From positions 1 through 64,000 of the forward strand of contig NZ_CAMKWA010000010.1 of the NCBI RefSeq assembly GCF_946476835.1: DNA of 64,000 nucleotides, read 5' to 3'. Positions 33,088-41,944 of this stretch are shown one piece after another. Numbering within the stretch: the stretch's first letter is position 1; each line of letters starts with the position of its first letter. A program made the position numbers and the translations under genes. The notes beneath the pieces were generated by a model. That model was not told the DNA's origin, made no database searches, and saw only the letters and a program-made list of their open reading frames with translations. The stretch comes from an uncultured Neokomagataea sp. GTDB taxonomy: Bacteria; Pseudomonadota; Alphaproteobacteria; Acetobacterales; Acetobacteraceae.

Positions 33088-35658
33088 TTAAGGTTTGGGA
33101 TGAATGAGGTGCTTAATATCTTGGGTTGGTGCCAGTCGGCTCCCCCCTTCTCTATGCACGACATAAGCTTCCAACGTGCCCTCAGAACGCATATTACTCC
33201 GTGTTAGAACGGTACGGCGTACGATAGGATAGTGGCGGACTATTTTTTCAAAAATGGGGCGTGGGATAGCTAAAAGATGCCCAAACTGTAGGGAGCGTAC
33301 AGTCCCGGGAATACGGCTGTCTTCCAGAACAGAGGTGGCGCCGATAAGGTCACCGCTGCCGAAGAGAATATCTTGTTCGCCTAAATGAGCTTCTGCCAAA
33401 CCCGCCACTTGAGCGTAAACCACTTTAGGGTTTTGGCCGCGGCGGAAGAGTACCTCTCCGGGGGAAACAAACTGAAGAGAGACACGCCGGGAAAGTTTGT
33501 GCAAGACAGCATCTGGCACGCCGTTAAAAGCAGCAAAGGCACGCAGGCGTTGCTCAATCCCGCTTTTTAGGTTGAAACGTAGAGGTGTATTGAGGCGTTC
33601 GCGGCGTGTTTCGATATCGCGGTGGAGTTCCCGGTGGACTTCTTCTGAAATAAGGTTATCCGATGCGAGCGCGCCGTATTCTTCATCTTCAAGGCGCAGT
33701 GCAATCTGCCGCAAAATGCGGCTTTCGAGCGCTTCTGAATAGCCTGAATAATGTAGTCGCAGGGTTTCGAGGGCATCATCAAGGAGTTTACGCTGGCGGC
33801 CCAATACTTCCGAGACGATTTCCGTGATACGCGGGCCCAAGGTAGGCTCTAAACGTTGACGTACGAAGCGCTGTAAAGAAAGTGATACGAGATGTGCGAT
33901 AATGAGCATCTCGAAGCGCTCCATCATGCAGGCGATGAGCGGTTGATCAATATGTAAATGGCTATGTAGTGCTTGTGCGATGCGAAAGCGGAGTGTGGGT
34001 TTCAGGCGCTTTTTCAGTGCGCGGACATAGCCATAGCGCCCTTCTAGATGGGCACCATCAGCCATGGATTCCGCCGTGCGGAGTAGTGTTTCCATCACGC
34101 GGCGTGAGAGGCCTTGGATACGAAAAAGGTCTAACAGTAAGGAGCGCTCTTGGTTGGCGAGGGTAATGAGTGCGATGTTAACGCGTGCGCGGTCCCCTAG
34201 AACAGTTTCAAAATTATTGGCTGCCCTCTCCCGCTCAGCGCGTTTTTCGATACGACTGATAACGCCATCGCGGGTTTTCTCGCTAAAGCCTAATTCATCG
34301 GACATCTGGCGCGTGCGCTGCGCGACTGTGCCGAGGCCAATGGCGAGAATCTGCTGACGAATGGCTTGGTCAACGGGTGAAAGTTGATCGAGTTTTAAGA
34401 ATAGCACTAAAGAACGTAGTGTTGTTCCGTTGACTAGCAATGTGATGAGGACAAAGCCGGTCGCAATGATCCCTATGAAATGGGCGACGGGGCTAGAAAC
34501 GCTTTGGTTCTCGGTAACAGCCAGCGCCAAAGCGAGGGTAATTGCGCCGCGTAGCCCCCCCCAGACCATGGTGAGTTTAAAAGGGGTTGGCACGGCTGGG
34601 GAAAGCTTGGTGACCGCTAAGAGTGGGAGCATGCCGAAGACAACGGCACCGCGTGCGAGTAGTCCTGCAATAGAGGCGATGAGAATTAAGACGCAATCCC
34701 AGCGGGTCATGCCAATCATGAGGCGTGGTACCAGCATTGCTGCGAGTAAAAACACGAGGGAGCCAGCCCAATAGACCAGTTGTTCCCACATTTCGTTCAG
34801 TGAACGCCATACTTGCGGACGAAAGGTTGATGGGCCGTAGGCGGAGATGGTCAGGCCTGCTGCTGCTGTTGCTACAACGCCAGAAAAACCGAGTAACTCA
34901 TCGCATAGAATATAGACCGTATAAGGTAAGGCCAGAGTAAGGGTGATTTCGGCAGCGGCGGAGCCGCCGAGGCCAGCAATGAGCAAAAGCGTCAAGCGTG
35001 CGAGGCTGATACCGACAATAATGGCACCACCAAAAGCGGTTAAGAACTCCAGAGCCGCATCGCCTAGTTGGATATGGTGATGTGCAGTTTCTGCCGTGAG
35101 GAGAATGGTGAAAATAGCGATGGCGGCAGCGTCATTGAGGAGGGCTTCCCCCTCAACCAAGCGTGTGAGGCGCGATGCGGCACCGATTTCACGGAAAATT
35201 CCAGCCACGGCAGAAGGGTCTGTCGTGGCGACGATGGAACCGAGGAGCAAGCAAACCACTAAGCTTTGCCCCGCGAAGGGGTAAAGTGCGAGCCCGATTG
35301 TTGCCGTGGAGACGATCACTGCAACGACAGCGAGAAGCAACACGGTGGCTGTTTCTTGAGCAAGGCGTCGAACATCAATGCCCATTGCGCCGTGAAAGAC
35401 AAGAATGGGCAGAAAAATCAGCAGAAAGGCTTCACTATTAATAGGAAAATAGATGAGGGCTTCGGCCGCGCCATCCAGCAAATCTGTTGCCGATGAACGA
35501 ATGATGAGCGAAGCCGTGCCGCCTAAGATAATCCCAGCAAGAGCAAGAAGAACAGCCTCAGAAATGACGAGCTTTTTCGCCAAAGGTTGAATGAGGCTGA
35601 CAATCGTGAGCAGGAACGCGAGCGCGAGAAGAATGGCTGCGAGCCCAGTCACCATCAT
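33088..35658 (-). CDS. CPA1-type Na+/H+ antiporter with C-terminal cyclic-nucleotide-binding domain
   Basis: 856 residues. The first 430 form a 12-helix Na+/H+ exchanger domain with LLIFLPILVFHGAMGID near residue 75, GSIVATTDPSAVAGIF near 140 and EGEALLNDAAAIAIF near 170 (the ion-binding Asp residues). A long helical cytosolic region (about 430-700, many Arg/Glu) leads to a cNMP-binding domain near 715-820 (VSPGEVLFRRGQNPKV, GDLIGATSVLE). The layout resembles SOS1-like exchangers, in which the tail gates ion exchange. The PGEVLFRRG-type strand is kept, but I do not see the full phosphate-binding cassette, so real nucleotide binding is uncertain. Likely role: pH or salt homeostasis. Confidence 0.88.
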   Translation of the reverse strand: MMVTGLAAILLALAFLLTIVSLIQPLAKKLVISEAVLLALAGIILGGTASLIIRSSATDLLDGAAEALIYFPINSEAFLLIFLPILVFHGAMGIDVRRLAQETATVLLLAVVAVIVSTATIGLALYPFAGQSLVVCLLLGSIVATTDPSAVAGIFREIGAASRLTRLVEGEALLNDAAAIAIFTILLTAETAHHHIQLGDAALEFLTAFGGAIIVGISLARLTLLLIAGLGGSAAAEITLTLALPYTVYILCDELLGFSGVVATAAAGLTISAYGPSTFRPQVWRSLNEMWEQLVYWAGSLVFLLAAMLVPRLMIGMTRWDCVLILIASIAGLLARGAVVFGMLPLLAVTKLSPAVPTPFKLTMVWGGLRGAITLALALAVTENQSVSSPVAHFIGIIATGFVLITLLVNGTTLRSLVLFLKLDQLSPVDQAIRQQILAIGLGTVAQRTRQMSDELGFSEKTRDGVISRIEKRAERERAANNFETVLGDRARVNIALITLANQERSLLLDLFRIQGLSRRVMETLLRTAESMADGAHLEGRYGYVRALKKRLKPTLRFRIAQALHSHLHIDQPLIACMMERFEMLIIAHLVSLSLQRFVRQRLEPTLGPRITEIVSEVLGRQRKLLDDALETLRLHYSGYSEALESRILRQIALRLEDEEYGALASDNLISEEVHRELHRDIETRRERLNTPLRFNLKSGIEQRLRAFAAFNGVPDAVLHKLSRRVSLQFVSPGEVLFRRGQNPKVVYAQVAGLAEAHLGEQDILFGSGDLIGATSVLEDSRIPGTVRSLQFGHLLAIPRPIFEKIVRHYPIVRRTVLTRSNMRSEGTLEAYVVHREGGSRLAPTQDIKHLIHPKP

Positions 35659-35788
35659 AATGTTGTTCTCTCCGCCTCTATGTGAATATGCCGTACACCC
35701 TACATGGGCCCCAGTATGGTGGGGAAGTCTTGTTTGCAGGAGATCACGTCAATTCCGGGGCAAGACTGTGTTAGAATGTATATGTGCG

Positions 35789-36409
35789 TTAAAGTGCTTC
35801 GTCTGCTGCTTTTAACCAACGCTGAACTTGGGTTTCAGGTTCATCATGGCGAATAAAATTACTGACGGCTGAGACACTATCCGCACCGGCTTTCAAACAT
35901 TCCGGCATGCGCTCTAGTGTAATGCCACCAATGGCGACCAAGGGTGTCGTGCCGCAGAGGCTGCGCCATTCGCTCACTTTGGGGACGCCTTGAGGGCCAA
36001 AGGCCATTTTCTTGAGTTTGGTTTCCCAAATTGGGCCAAGCGCAACATAATCGGGTTTGCAGGCTAAGGCGCGTTCTAACTCAGGGTAAGAATGGGTTGA
36101 GAGGCCAAAGGCGATATTTGCAGCGCGAAGAGCATCGAGGTCAGCAGTATCCAGATCTTCCTGGCCGAGATGGACCCATGGATAACCAAGTTCGAGAGCG
36201 AGTTCCCAGTAATCGTTTAACACGAGCGTGACGTTATGACGGGCAGCTAAGATTAAGCCCTCTTCAGCTTGTGCGCGGAGGTCTTCAGTGGACAGATCCT
36301 TCAGGCGTAATTGGATAAACCGTGCGCCGGCACCGCCAAGGCGTTCAACCCAACGTGGATGGTCGACAATAGGGTAAATGCGTGATGGTAAAGCAGATGA
36401 GGTATTCAT
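35789..36409 (-). CDS. thiE: Thiamine phosphate synthase
   Basis: 206 residues, TIM barrel joining the thiazole and pyrimidine halves of thiamine. [10 protein letters not shown] near residue 30, [13 protein letters not shown] near 60, [10 protein letters not shown] near 75, [11 protein letters not shown] near 120 and LVAIGGI near 155 match ThiE, although the YVALGPI loop and the C-terminal [12 protein letters not shown] differ somewhat from well-studied enzymes. Last gene of thiO-thiS-thiG-thiE; its start overlaps the thiG stop (ATGA). Confidence 0.9.
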   Translation of the reverse strand: MNTSSALPSRIYPIVDHPRWVERLGGAGARFIQLRLKDLSTEDLRAQAEEGLILAARHNVTLVLNDYWELALELGYPWVHLGQEDLDTADLDALRAANIAFGLSTHSYPELERALACKPDYVALGPIWETKLKKMAFGPQGVPKVSEWRSLCGTTPLVAIGGITLERMPECLKAGADSVSAVSNFIRHDEPETQVQRWLKAADEAL

Positions 36410-37185
36410 TCGACAGCAAGCCCCCGGGCAAGACCAAGTGTTGGGGTGGATGGAACGGCCATATCGCGTTCTTCAATCGGTTGTGCTGCATAGCCAGCTA
36501 AGCCAGCATCACAAGCAAGGCGGAAAGCCTCGCCCATGCGTACGGGATCGCCAGCTTTTGCGACAGCTGTATTGATAAGAACGGCATCAAAACCGAGTTC
36601 AAATGCCATGGCAGCATGTGAAGGGCGGCCAATCCCCGCATCAATGACCATGGGAATTGTTGGGAAATGGGCACGTAAGGCTCTAAGGCCGAAGATGTTA
36701 TTAAGGCCGCGGCCTGACCCAATGGGGGCGCCCCATGGCATCAGTACTTCGGCACCAGCTTTCAAGAGGCGTTCGGCTGTGACGAGGTCTTCTGTGGTAT
36801 AGGGAAAGACTTTGAAGCCATCTTCTGTGAGGATGCGTGTGGCTTCAACAAGGCCAAAAACATCAGGTTGGAGTAAGTCCCCCTGCCCGATGACTTCGAG
36901 TTTTACCCAGTCGGTCCCAAAAACTTCACGCGCCATATGTGCCGTTGTAACCGCTTCACGGACGCCATGGCAGCCAGCCGTATTGGGCAGGATATGGACC
37001 CCGAGGCTTTTTACCAAAGACCAGAACGCCTGTCCCGCTTGGGCGCCAGCGGCTTCTCTGCGCAACGATACGGTGACGACGGAGGCTTTTGAGGCTTCGA
37101 CAGACTGTGCCAGTAAGGCGGGGCTGTCATATTGTGCTGTGCCAAGCATGAGGCGTGAGGCGAGTTGTGTCCCGTAAAATTCCAT
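36406..37185 (-). CDS. thiG: Thiazole synthase
   Basis: 259 residues. Builds the thiazole phosphate ring from DXP, dehydroglycine (from ThiO) and sulfur carried on ThiS. The Schiff-base lysine is K95 in [17 protein letters not shown] at 12-20, LPNTAGC near 66 and the phosphate-binding [13 protein letters not shown] and [13 protein letters not shown] near 180-205 complete the family pattern. Sits between thiS (three bases upstream) and thiE (overlap). Confidence 0.96.
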   Translation of the reverse strand: MEFYGTQLASRLMLGTAQYDSPALLAQSVEASKASVVTVSLRREAAGAQAGQAFWSLVKSLGVHILPNTAGCHGVREAVTTAHMAREVFGTDWVKLEVIGQGDLLQPDVFGLVEATRILTEDGFKVFPYTTEDLVTAERLLKAGAEVLMPWGAPIGSGRGLNNIFGLRALRAHFPTIPMVIDAGIGRPSHAAMAFELGFDAVLINTAVAKAGDPVRMGEAFRLACDAGLAGYAAQPIEERDMAVPSTPTLGLARGLAVE

Positions 37186-37188
37186 CTC

Positions 37189-37386
37189 TCAGCCTCCCTG
37201 CATCGGTGCGAGGACCTCAAGCGAGGCCCCTTCCATAATGGTCACGGTATCACGTTGGCTGGCAGGTATGAAGGTGCCGTTCAATGCGGTGGCAATACGT
37301 GCGCCGCCATAGCCCAGTTCGTTCAGGATGGTCGCGAGAGTGGTGTTCGTAACCTCACGCTGTTCATCATTGACTAGGATACGCAT
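37189..37386 (-). CDS. thiS: Sulfur carrier protein ThiS
   Basis: 65-residue ubiquitin-like protein ending in Gly-Gly (PMQGG), the C-terminus that is adenylated and thiocarboxylated. MRILVNDEQREV at the start and VATALNGTFIPASQRDTV-like central strands (here IATALNGTFIPASQ) are typical. It feeds sulfur to ThiG, encoded immediately downstream. The activating enzyme ThiF is not in the window. Confidence 0.94.
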   Translation of the reverse strand: MRILVNDEQREVTNTTLATILNELGYGGARIATALNGTFIPASQRDTVTIMEGASLEVLAPMQGG

Positions 37387-37411
37387 AATGAAAAACTCTC
37401 CTCAGGCCGTA

Positions 37412-38392
37412 TTACGCGGCAGTATCGAAGACAATATCACAGATTTGTTGCGCCCGATGGGGGGATAAAAGAAAGCCATGGCGATACATGCCGTTTAGAG
37501 CAATATGGCGTCCATTGTGGCGGATACGAGGGACGTTATCGTCAAAAGCGGGGCGACGGCCTGCATTGGCTTCAAGGATTTCGGCATCGGCAAAAGCGGG
37601 GTGCAGGGTATAAGCGGCATTGAGGAGGTCCGTGATCGAGCGGACGGTCATGCCTCGGTTATCATCGCTTTCAATCATGGTTGCCCCGACCATGAAGACT
37701 TTGTCTTCACGTGGTACAATATAGATGGGGATACGTGGATGCAGCATGCGGACTGGGCGGTGTAGCGTGACGTCGAGGCAGCGTAGTAGCAGCATTTCAC
37801 CACGCACGCAGCGTAGGCGCGCTTTCAAATCTGGATCATGGTCCTGAGCATCAATACCGGTGCAATCAATGATCCAGTCAAAATGTGTATTGTCTGATTC
37901 TGGGCCGTCGAGAATGAGGGTGTGCCCTTGTGCGGTGAGGCGCTCAGCTAATGTAGTTAGTGCTTTACGGGCATCTACATGGGCTTCAGAGGGAAAGTAT
38001 AAAGCGCGCTCAAACCGTCCTATTAGGTCAGGCTCTAATGCGGCGATGCGTGGGCCTTGGATGGTTTCAAAATGGCTAGTCCGGCGTCCAAAGCGTGCGA
38101 GTTCGGGGGTATCCCGTGCGGGAGCGACGACGAGGCTTCCGTTATGGGTTGTGCTGGGGACATGGGCGCTCCACCAGGCAATGGAGTTGGCGCTATCACG
38201 TGTGACTTCTTCTGGCGCGGCTTCTGCTTCGCACCATGGAGTAAGCATCCCGCCAGCCTGCCATGACGCCCCTGCCCCAATCCGTCCTGCTCGATCGTAA
38301 AGAGTAATATCTGCGCCGCGATCTGCGAGAGAGACAGCGGTGACCAGACCGGCCACACCGGCACCACGAACGAGAATTTTGGGCTTTGTCAT
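37412..38392 (-). CDS. thiO: Glycine oxidase
   Basis: 326-residue FAD-dependent amine oxidase that turns glycine to dehydroglycine for thiazole synthesis. FAD-binding VRGAGVAGLVTAVSLADRG at about residues 8-26, GAGASWQAGGML near 40, and the C-terminal RPAFDDNVPRIRHNG and GMYRHGFLLSPHRA segments fit ThiO. Start: the ATG at 38390-38392, with a perfect AAGGAG site eight bases upstream; a GTG three codons further upstream is less well placed. First gene of the thiamine operon, preceded by a structured leader in which the ribosome site is part of alternative base pairing. Confidence 0.93.
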   Translation of the reverse strand: MTKPKILVRGAGVAGLVTAVSLADRGADITLYDRAGRIGAGASWQAGGMLTPWCEAEAAPEEVTRDSANSIAWWSAHVPSTTHNGSLVVAPARDTPELARFGRRTSHFETIQGPRIAALEPDLIGRFERALYFPSEAHVDARKALTTLAERLTAQGHTLILDGPESDNTHFDWIIDCTGIDAQDHDPDLKARLRCVRGEMLLLRCLDVTLHRPVRMLHPRIPIYIVPREDKVFMVGATMIESDDNRGMTVRSITDLLNAAYTLHPAFADAEILEANAGRRPAFDDNVPRIRHNGRHIALNGMYRHGFLLSPHRAQQICDIVFDTAA

Positions 38393-38396
38393 AAGG

Positions 38397-38496
38397 TGCA
38401 CTCCTTAATGCAGGATTGCGCGCTGCTTCATTAAACAGGCCGCAAGGGCGTTCTGACACTGGGTTGTAAGATGGTCAGGAGCGCAATCCTAGTGCA
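38397..38496 (-). promoter_or_regulatory. Structured leader of the thiOSGE operon (candidate RNA switch)
   Basis: On the minus strand, TGCACT (38491-38496) pairs with AGTGCA (38397-38402), and AGGATTGCGC (38481-38490) pairs with GCGCAATCCT (38412-38421): nested 6- and 10-bp perfect stems around a 59-base interior. The interior contains CTGAC...GTCAG, a possible 5-bp hairpin. The AAGGAG ribosome site of thiO lies at the 3' edge, between and partly within the stems. An alternative pairing, GCGCTCCT with AGGAGTGC (one G-U pair), would cover the ribosome site and exclude the stems. I could not fit the TPP-riboswitch consensus (CTGAGA and the conserved P4/P5 part), so this would be another kind of switch. 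Confidence 0.62.
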
Positions 38497-38910
38497 ACAT
38501 TTAGTGAGGCTTTGAGAGTGAATGTGTGTTGGGGTAGATCAAAATATCATAACGTCCAATTTTGTGTGTTTCGGATGGCGCGCCAAAACTATGCAGAATA
38601 TCGGTTTTGGGGAAGGTTTTTTCAGGTTGAGGCAACAGAACAAAGAAGCGTTTTTCGGTTCATGTGTTTCAGTCAAAGCCCGGTTGGATATGAAAAAAGG
38701 GATTAATATGCCCTGAGCGTCTCATGCGCAGTGGTGCCGATATTTATGACCCAATTGCTGGCATGTGGTGAAATGGCTTTCTATCGCTTTAGTTTGAAAG
38801 TTACCTTTTAACGGTGTTCGGAGTTAAAAATACTTTTCCGCCTGCTGTGGCCATAATTGTGCCAATGATAACATGCTGCCTGGTTGTTGGAGCGCACAAA
38901 GCGGCTCCTT
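38497..38910. other. Gene-free stretch between thiO leader and the YdiJ-type gene
   Basis: No convincing gene. Several short plus-strand frames exist (up to about 68 codons) without ribosome sites or recognisable products. GCTCC (38904-38908) with GGAGC (38916-38920) makes a short hairpin at the very end of the minus-strand dehydrogenase gene, possibly its terminator, without a T-run. The thiO promoter should lie in the left part of this stretch. Confidence 0.4.
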
Positions 38911-41877
38911 TTAGGGGAGCATCTCTGTATTCTGGAGTGCTTGTGTCAGCCATTCAATCGGGTGCAGAGGGCGGCTTCCTGTATAGCGTTTCGTCTGGCA
39001 ACGGCAGGAATATCCTGTAGCAAGAACAGGGTTTTTCGTGTGCTGAGCCCAGTTTTGTTGGAAAATTTCGTGTGAGAGAGCCGCATTCTCAGCTTCATGA
39101 CCAAAGAGGCCGGCCATCCCACAGCACCCTGCTTTCCCTGCTGTAGCGGAAAGTCCGAAGAACGCGAGAATAAAGCTCCAATCCGCAGCGCTTTGCGGAC
39201 GAGCTCCTTGTTCGGTGCAGTGCGGCAAAATGGTGACGCGCTCTTGCGGTAAGGTTGTTTGAGGCGTGATGTGTTTATTCTCAATGGCGTTGCGTAAAAA
39301 TGCTTCCAGCGGAATGACCTCTGGGATCGGGAGCATACCTTTAAGGTGCGTGTACTCTTGTGTGAACATGAGGCCCGTGGCGGCATCCACTGAAATGATT
39401 GGTATACCGGCCTGGCTGAGTTGATGAAGGCTGGCTACAGCTCGCTCTGCTGTTTTGGTAAAGCCATGCGTAAAGCCGCGTACGTGGCGGGCTTTCCCAT
39501 TGTTTAAGACGGGTGAAAGACGCGCCTCAAAGCCGAGGGTAGAAAGTGTAGAATATGCGGCTTCTAAAACGCTACCATCAAAGCTTCCGGTAAAGGAATC
39601 TTGTAGAATGATAACGGCCCTTGGATTGGTTGCTGCTTTTTGGAGCCAATGCTTTGTGACGCGTTTATAGCGAAAGCGGCGGGTCGGCCTAAGAGATGGC
39701 AGATCAACGAGGCCAATTTTCTTAATAAGTGTTTTAGAAACAATATTTTGCATGCCTATATTGGCAAGCGGCGCCACCATGCGTGCAAGCTGAAGTAAAG
39801 GTTCAAGCGCATAGATCACATGATCGCGGAGCGTACGGGCATGTGTGGCATAATAAGCATGTAAAAAGCGCGAGCGCATCGAAGGAATGTCCACTTTAAT
39901 GGGACATTGTGTGGCGCAGGCTTTGCAGGACAAGCAAGTATCGAGGGCTGACTTCACCTCTTCTGTCAGGCGCGGTAATAAAGCGCGATCTGGTGCATGA
40001 TCGGGCAGCGAGCGTAAACGTGCCCAACTGCGGAGCAATGTTGCTCGCCCTTTGGGGGATTGTAGTTTGTCCCCTGTTGCTTTGTAGGACGGACACATTG
40101 CTTGGTCTGGCTCTTGGTTAAAGCATGCTCCGTTTCCATTACAACTGACAGCCGCACCGTAACGGCGACGGGCGGCGGGCGTCAGGTCAGCATCAAAGGC
40201 ACCTTTGAAGGGCACGGCATCGATACGCTCAACGGGATATTTTTCGCCAGAACGGGCAAGTTTTCCTCGGTTAAAAAGACCTTTAGGATCAAAGGCTTGC
40301 TTGATATCACATAAGGCATTGTAGAGTGTTTCACCGAAGTAGAGCGGTGAAAACTCGCCGCGGTAACCTCGGCCATGCTCGCCCCAGATGAGGCCTCCGT
40401 AACGGCGTGTTAGAGCAACGACATCATCGGAAATATGCCGGATGAGTTTGCGGTCACGTTCGCTCGTCATGTCCATATAGGGGCGGACATGGAGGCAACC
40501 CACATCTGCATGGCCAAACATACCGTAGATTAGGCCGTGCCGGTCCAAAATTTCACGGAATTCAGAGACGAATGCGGGCAGGTTTTCTGGTGGAACGGCT
40601 GTATCTTCTACAAACGCAATGCCTTGTTTGTGCCCTTCTGGGCGCCCTAGAAGGCCAACAGATTTTTCACGTAATGTCCATAACTGCCCAATAATTGATG
40701 GGTCAGAAACTGTTTTAAAATCAATGATATCGTCGTTTGATTTCGCAAGTAGAGAGAGTGCTTTCTGTCTTTGAGTTTCGAGCGTTTCAGCATCGTCACC
40801 AACAAATTCAACAAAGCTCATTCCCTTGACCGGTCGCACTGCCTGTGTGCCGAGAACGGCCTCTAAGGTGGACCATATGACGTCTTGGGAAGCCCGTGCG
40901 AGGACCTTATCATCCAGCACTTCGATGGCAGCGGGGTCGGCATCTAAAAGTGCTTGAACATTGTGCAGGGCATCTTGAAAATGACCATAGCGGATGACCA
41001 ATAAGGTGCGGAGTTTCGGGAGGCGTTTAACGCGAAGGGTGGCTTGTTTGGTAAGGGCTAAAGTACCTTCAGATCCAGCCAATAAGCGGATGAGGTTTAA
41101 GCCGCCCTGCCCGTCTGTAAGCTTTGTTAGATTATATCCCGTTAAGCCACGGTTCATATCCGGAAAGACGCGCTGGATTTCTGCCGTATGTTCCGTGACA
41201 ACGTGCTGAACAGCACGGTATGCAGCCCCAGCGCGATTGCGTTGGGTGGATAAAGCTTTGATATCATGTGCTGATTGGGCGCTGATGGTGAGGTCGGAAC
41301 CATCGGAGAGTGTGACGTCGAGAGATTGGATATAATCTGATGTGCGTCCGTAAATACGGGAGCCTTTGCCTGAGGCATCTGTGGCAATCATGCCGCCGAG
41401 TGTGGCGCGTGTCGCTGTAGAAACTGTGGGGGGGAAGAAAAAACCGTGCGGCCGTAAAAAAGCGTTGAGCCGCGCTAAGATGACACCAGGTTCAACGGTG
41501 ACAGTTTCGGTTTGCGCATCAAAATGAATAATGGATGTGAGGTGCCGTGCAACATCGACCACGACCCCCGGCGTTAAAGATTGGCCATTTGTGCCGGTGC
41601 CGCCCCCACGAATGGTAAGGGTCAGGTCAATGTTTTGGGCGGCGTTAACAGCTCGGTTAAGGTCATCTGTTGTCTTGGGGTAGATAACGGCCAGAGGCAG
41701 TCTTTGGTAGATGCTGTTATCGGTTGAACCGACTAAGCGGGCCGCAATGCTGTCTGTAATCTCACCGGTAAATCCCTGCGTTTCGAGCGCAGATTTATAC
41801 GCGTTCCAGCGGTTTAAGTCGTCAGAGGCAAGTGTGAGACGGCTGGTATTGTTTGAGATATAGGACGCATCACCCAT
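38911..41877 (-). CDS. ydiJ: YdiJ-type FAD and Fe-S dehydrogenase (D-2-hydroxyacid type)
   Basis: 988 residues, fusing an FAD-binding (vanillyl-alcohol-oxidase type) domain, a C-terminal FAD-linked oxidase domain and an iron-sulfur/CCG domain. TIRGGGTGTNGQSLTPG near residue 88 and GSEGTLALTKQATLRVK near 280 bind FAD; CNGNGACFNQ near 595 and CLSCKACATQCPIKV near 660 are Fe-S ligands; the C-terminal KAGCCGMAGLFGHE holds the CCG motif. E. coli YdiJ oxidises D-2-hydroxyglutarate; D-lactate or glycolate are alternatives. Length matches YdiJ. Stands alone, downstream of glmS. Confidence 0.87.
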   Translation of the reverse strand: MGDASYISNNTSRLTLASDDLNRWNAYKSALETQGFTGEITDSIAARLVGSTDNSIYQRLPLAVIYPKTTDDLNRAVNAAQNIDLTLTIRGGGTGTNGQSLTPGVVVDVARHLTSIIHFDAQTETVTVEPGVILARLNAFLRPHGFFFPPTVSTATRATLGGMIATDASGKGSRIYGRTSDYIQSLDVTLSDGSDLTISAQSAHDIKALSTQRNRAGAAYRAVQHVVTEHTAEIQRVFPDMNRGLTGYNLTKLTDGQGGLNLIRLLAGSEGTLALTKQATLRVKRLPKLRTLLVIRYGHFQDALHNVQALLDADPAAIEVLDDKVLARASQDVIWSTLEAVLGTQAVRPVKGMSFVEFVGDDAETLETQRQKALSLLAKSNDDIIDFKTVSDPSIIGQLWTLREKSVGLLGRPEGHKQGIAFVEDTAVPPENLPAFVSEFREILDRHGLIYGMFGHADVGCLHVRPYMDMTSERDRKLIRHISDDVVALTRRYGGLIWGEHGRGYRGEFSPLYFGETLYNALCDIKQAFDPKGLFNRGKLARSGEKYPVERIDAVPFKGAFDADLTPAARRRYGAAVSCNGNGACFNQEPDQAMCPSYKATGDKLQSPKGRATLLRSWARLRSLPDHAPDRALLPRLTEEVKSALDTCLSCKACATQCPIKVDIPSMRSRFLHAYYATHARTLRDHVIYALEPLLQLARMVAPLANIGMQNIVSKTLIKKIGLVDLPSLRPTRRFRYKRVTKHWLQKAATNPRAVIILQDSFTGSFDGSVLEAAYSTLSTLGFEARLSPVLNNGKARHVRGFTHGFTKTAERAVASLHQLSQAGIPIISVDAATGLMFTQEYTHLKGMLPIPEVIPLEAFLRNAIENKHITPQTTLPQERVTILPHCTEQGARPQSAADWSFILAFFGLSATAGKAGCCGMAGLFGHEAENAALSHEIFQQNWAQHTKNPVLATGYSCRCQTKRYTGSRPLHPIEWLTQALQNTEMLP

Positions 41878-41901
41878 CGTAGTTCCCCCCGAGGCGGATC
41901 G

Positions 41902-41938
41902 TTGAAACCCGCCCAGGTGGTGTACGGTCGGGTTTCAA
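41902..41938. terminator. 10-bp inverted repeat after glmS
   Basis: TTGAAACCCG (41902-41911) and CGGGTTTCAA (41929-41938) are perfect complements with a 17-base loop, six bases beyond the glmS stop on the minus strand. It lacks a T-run, but its placement suggests transcription termination after glmUS. Confidence 0.5.
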
Positions 41939-41944
41939 TCTTAA

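Noticed and set aside
38397-38500. TPP riboswitch in front of thiO
   Set aside because: On the minus strand I could only align fragments such as CCCTT and CAGCG; the CTGAGA element and the P4/P5 part are missing, so I described it only as a structured leader.
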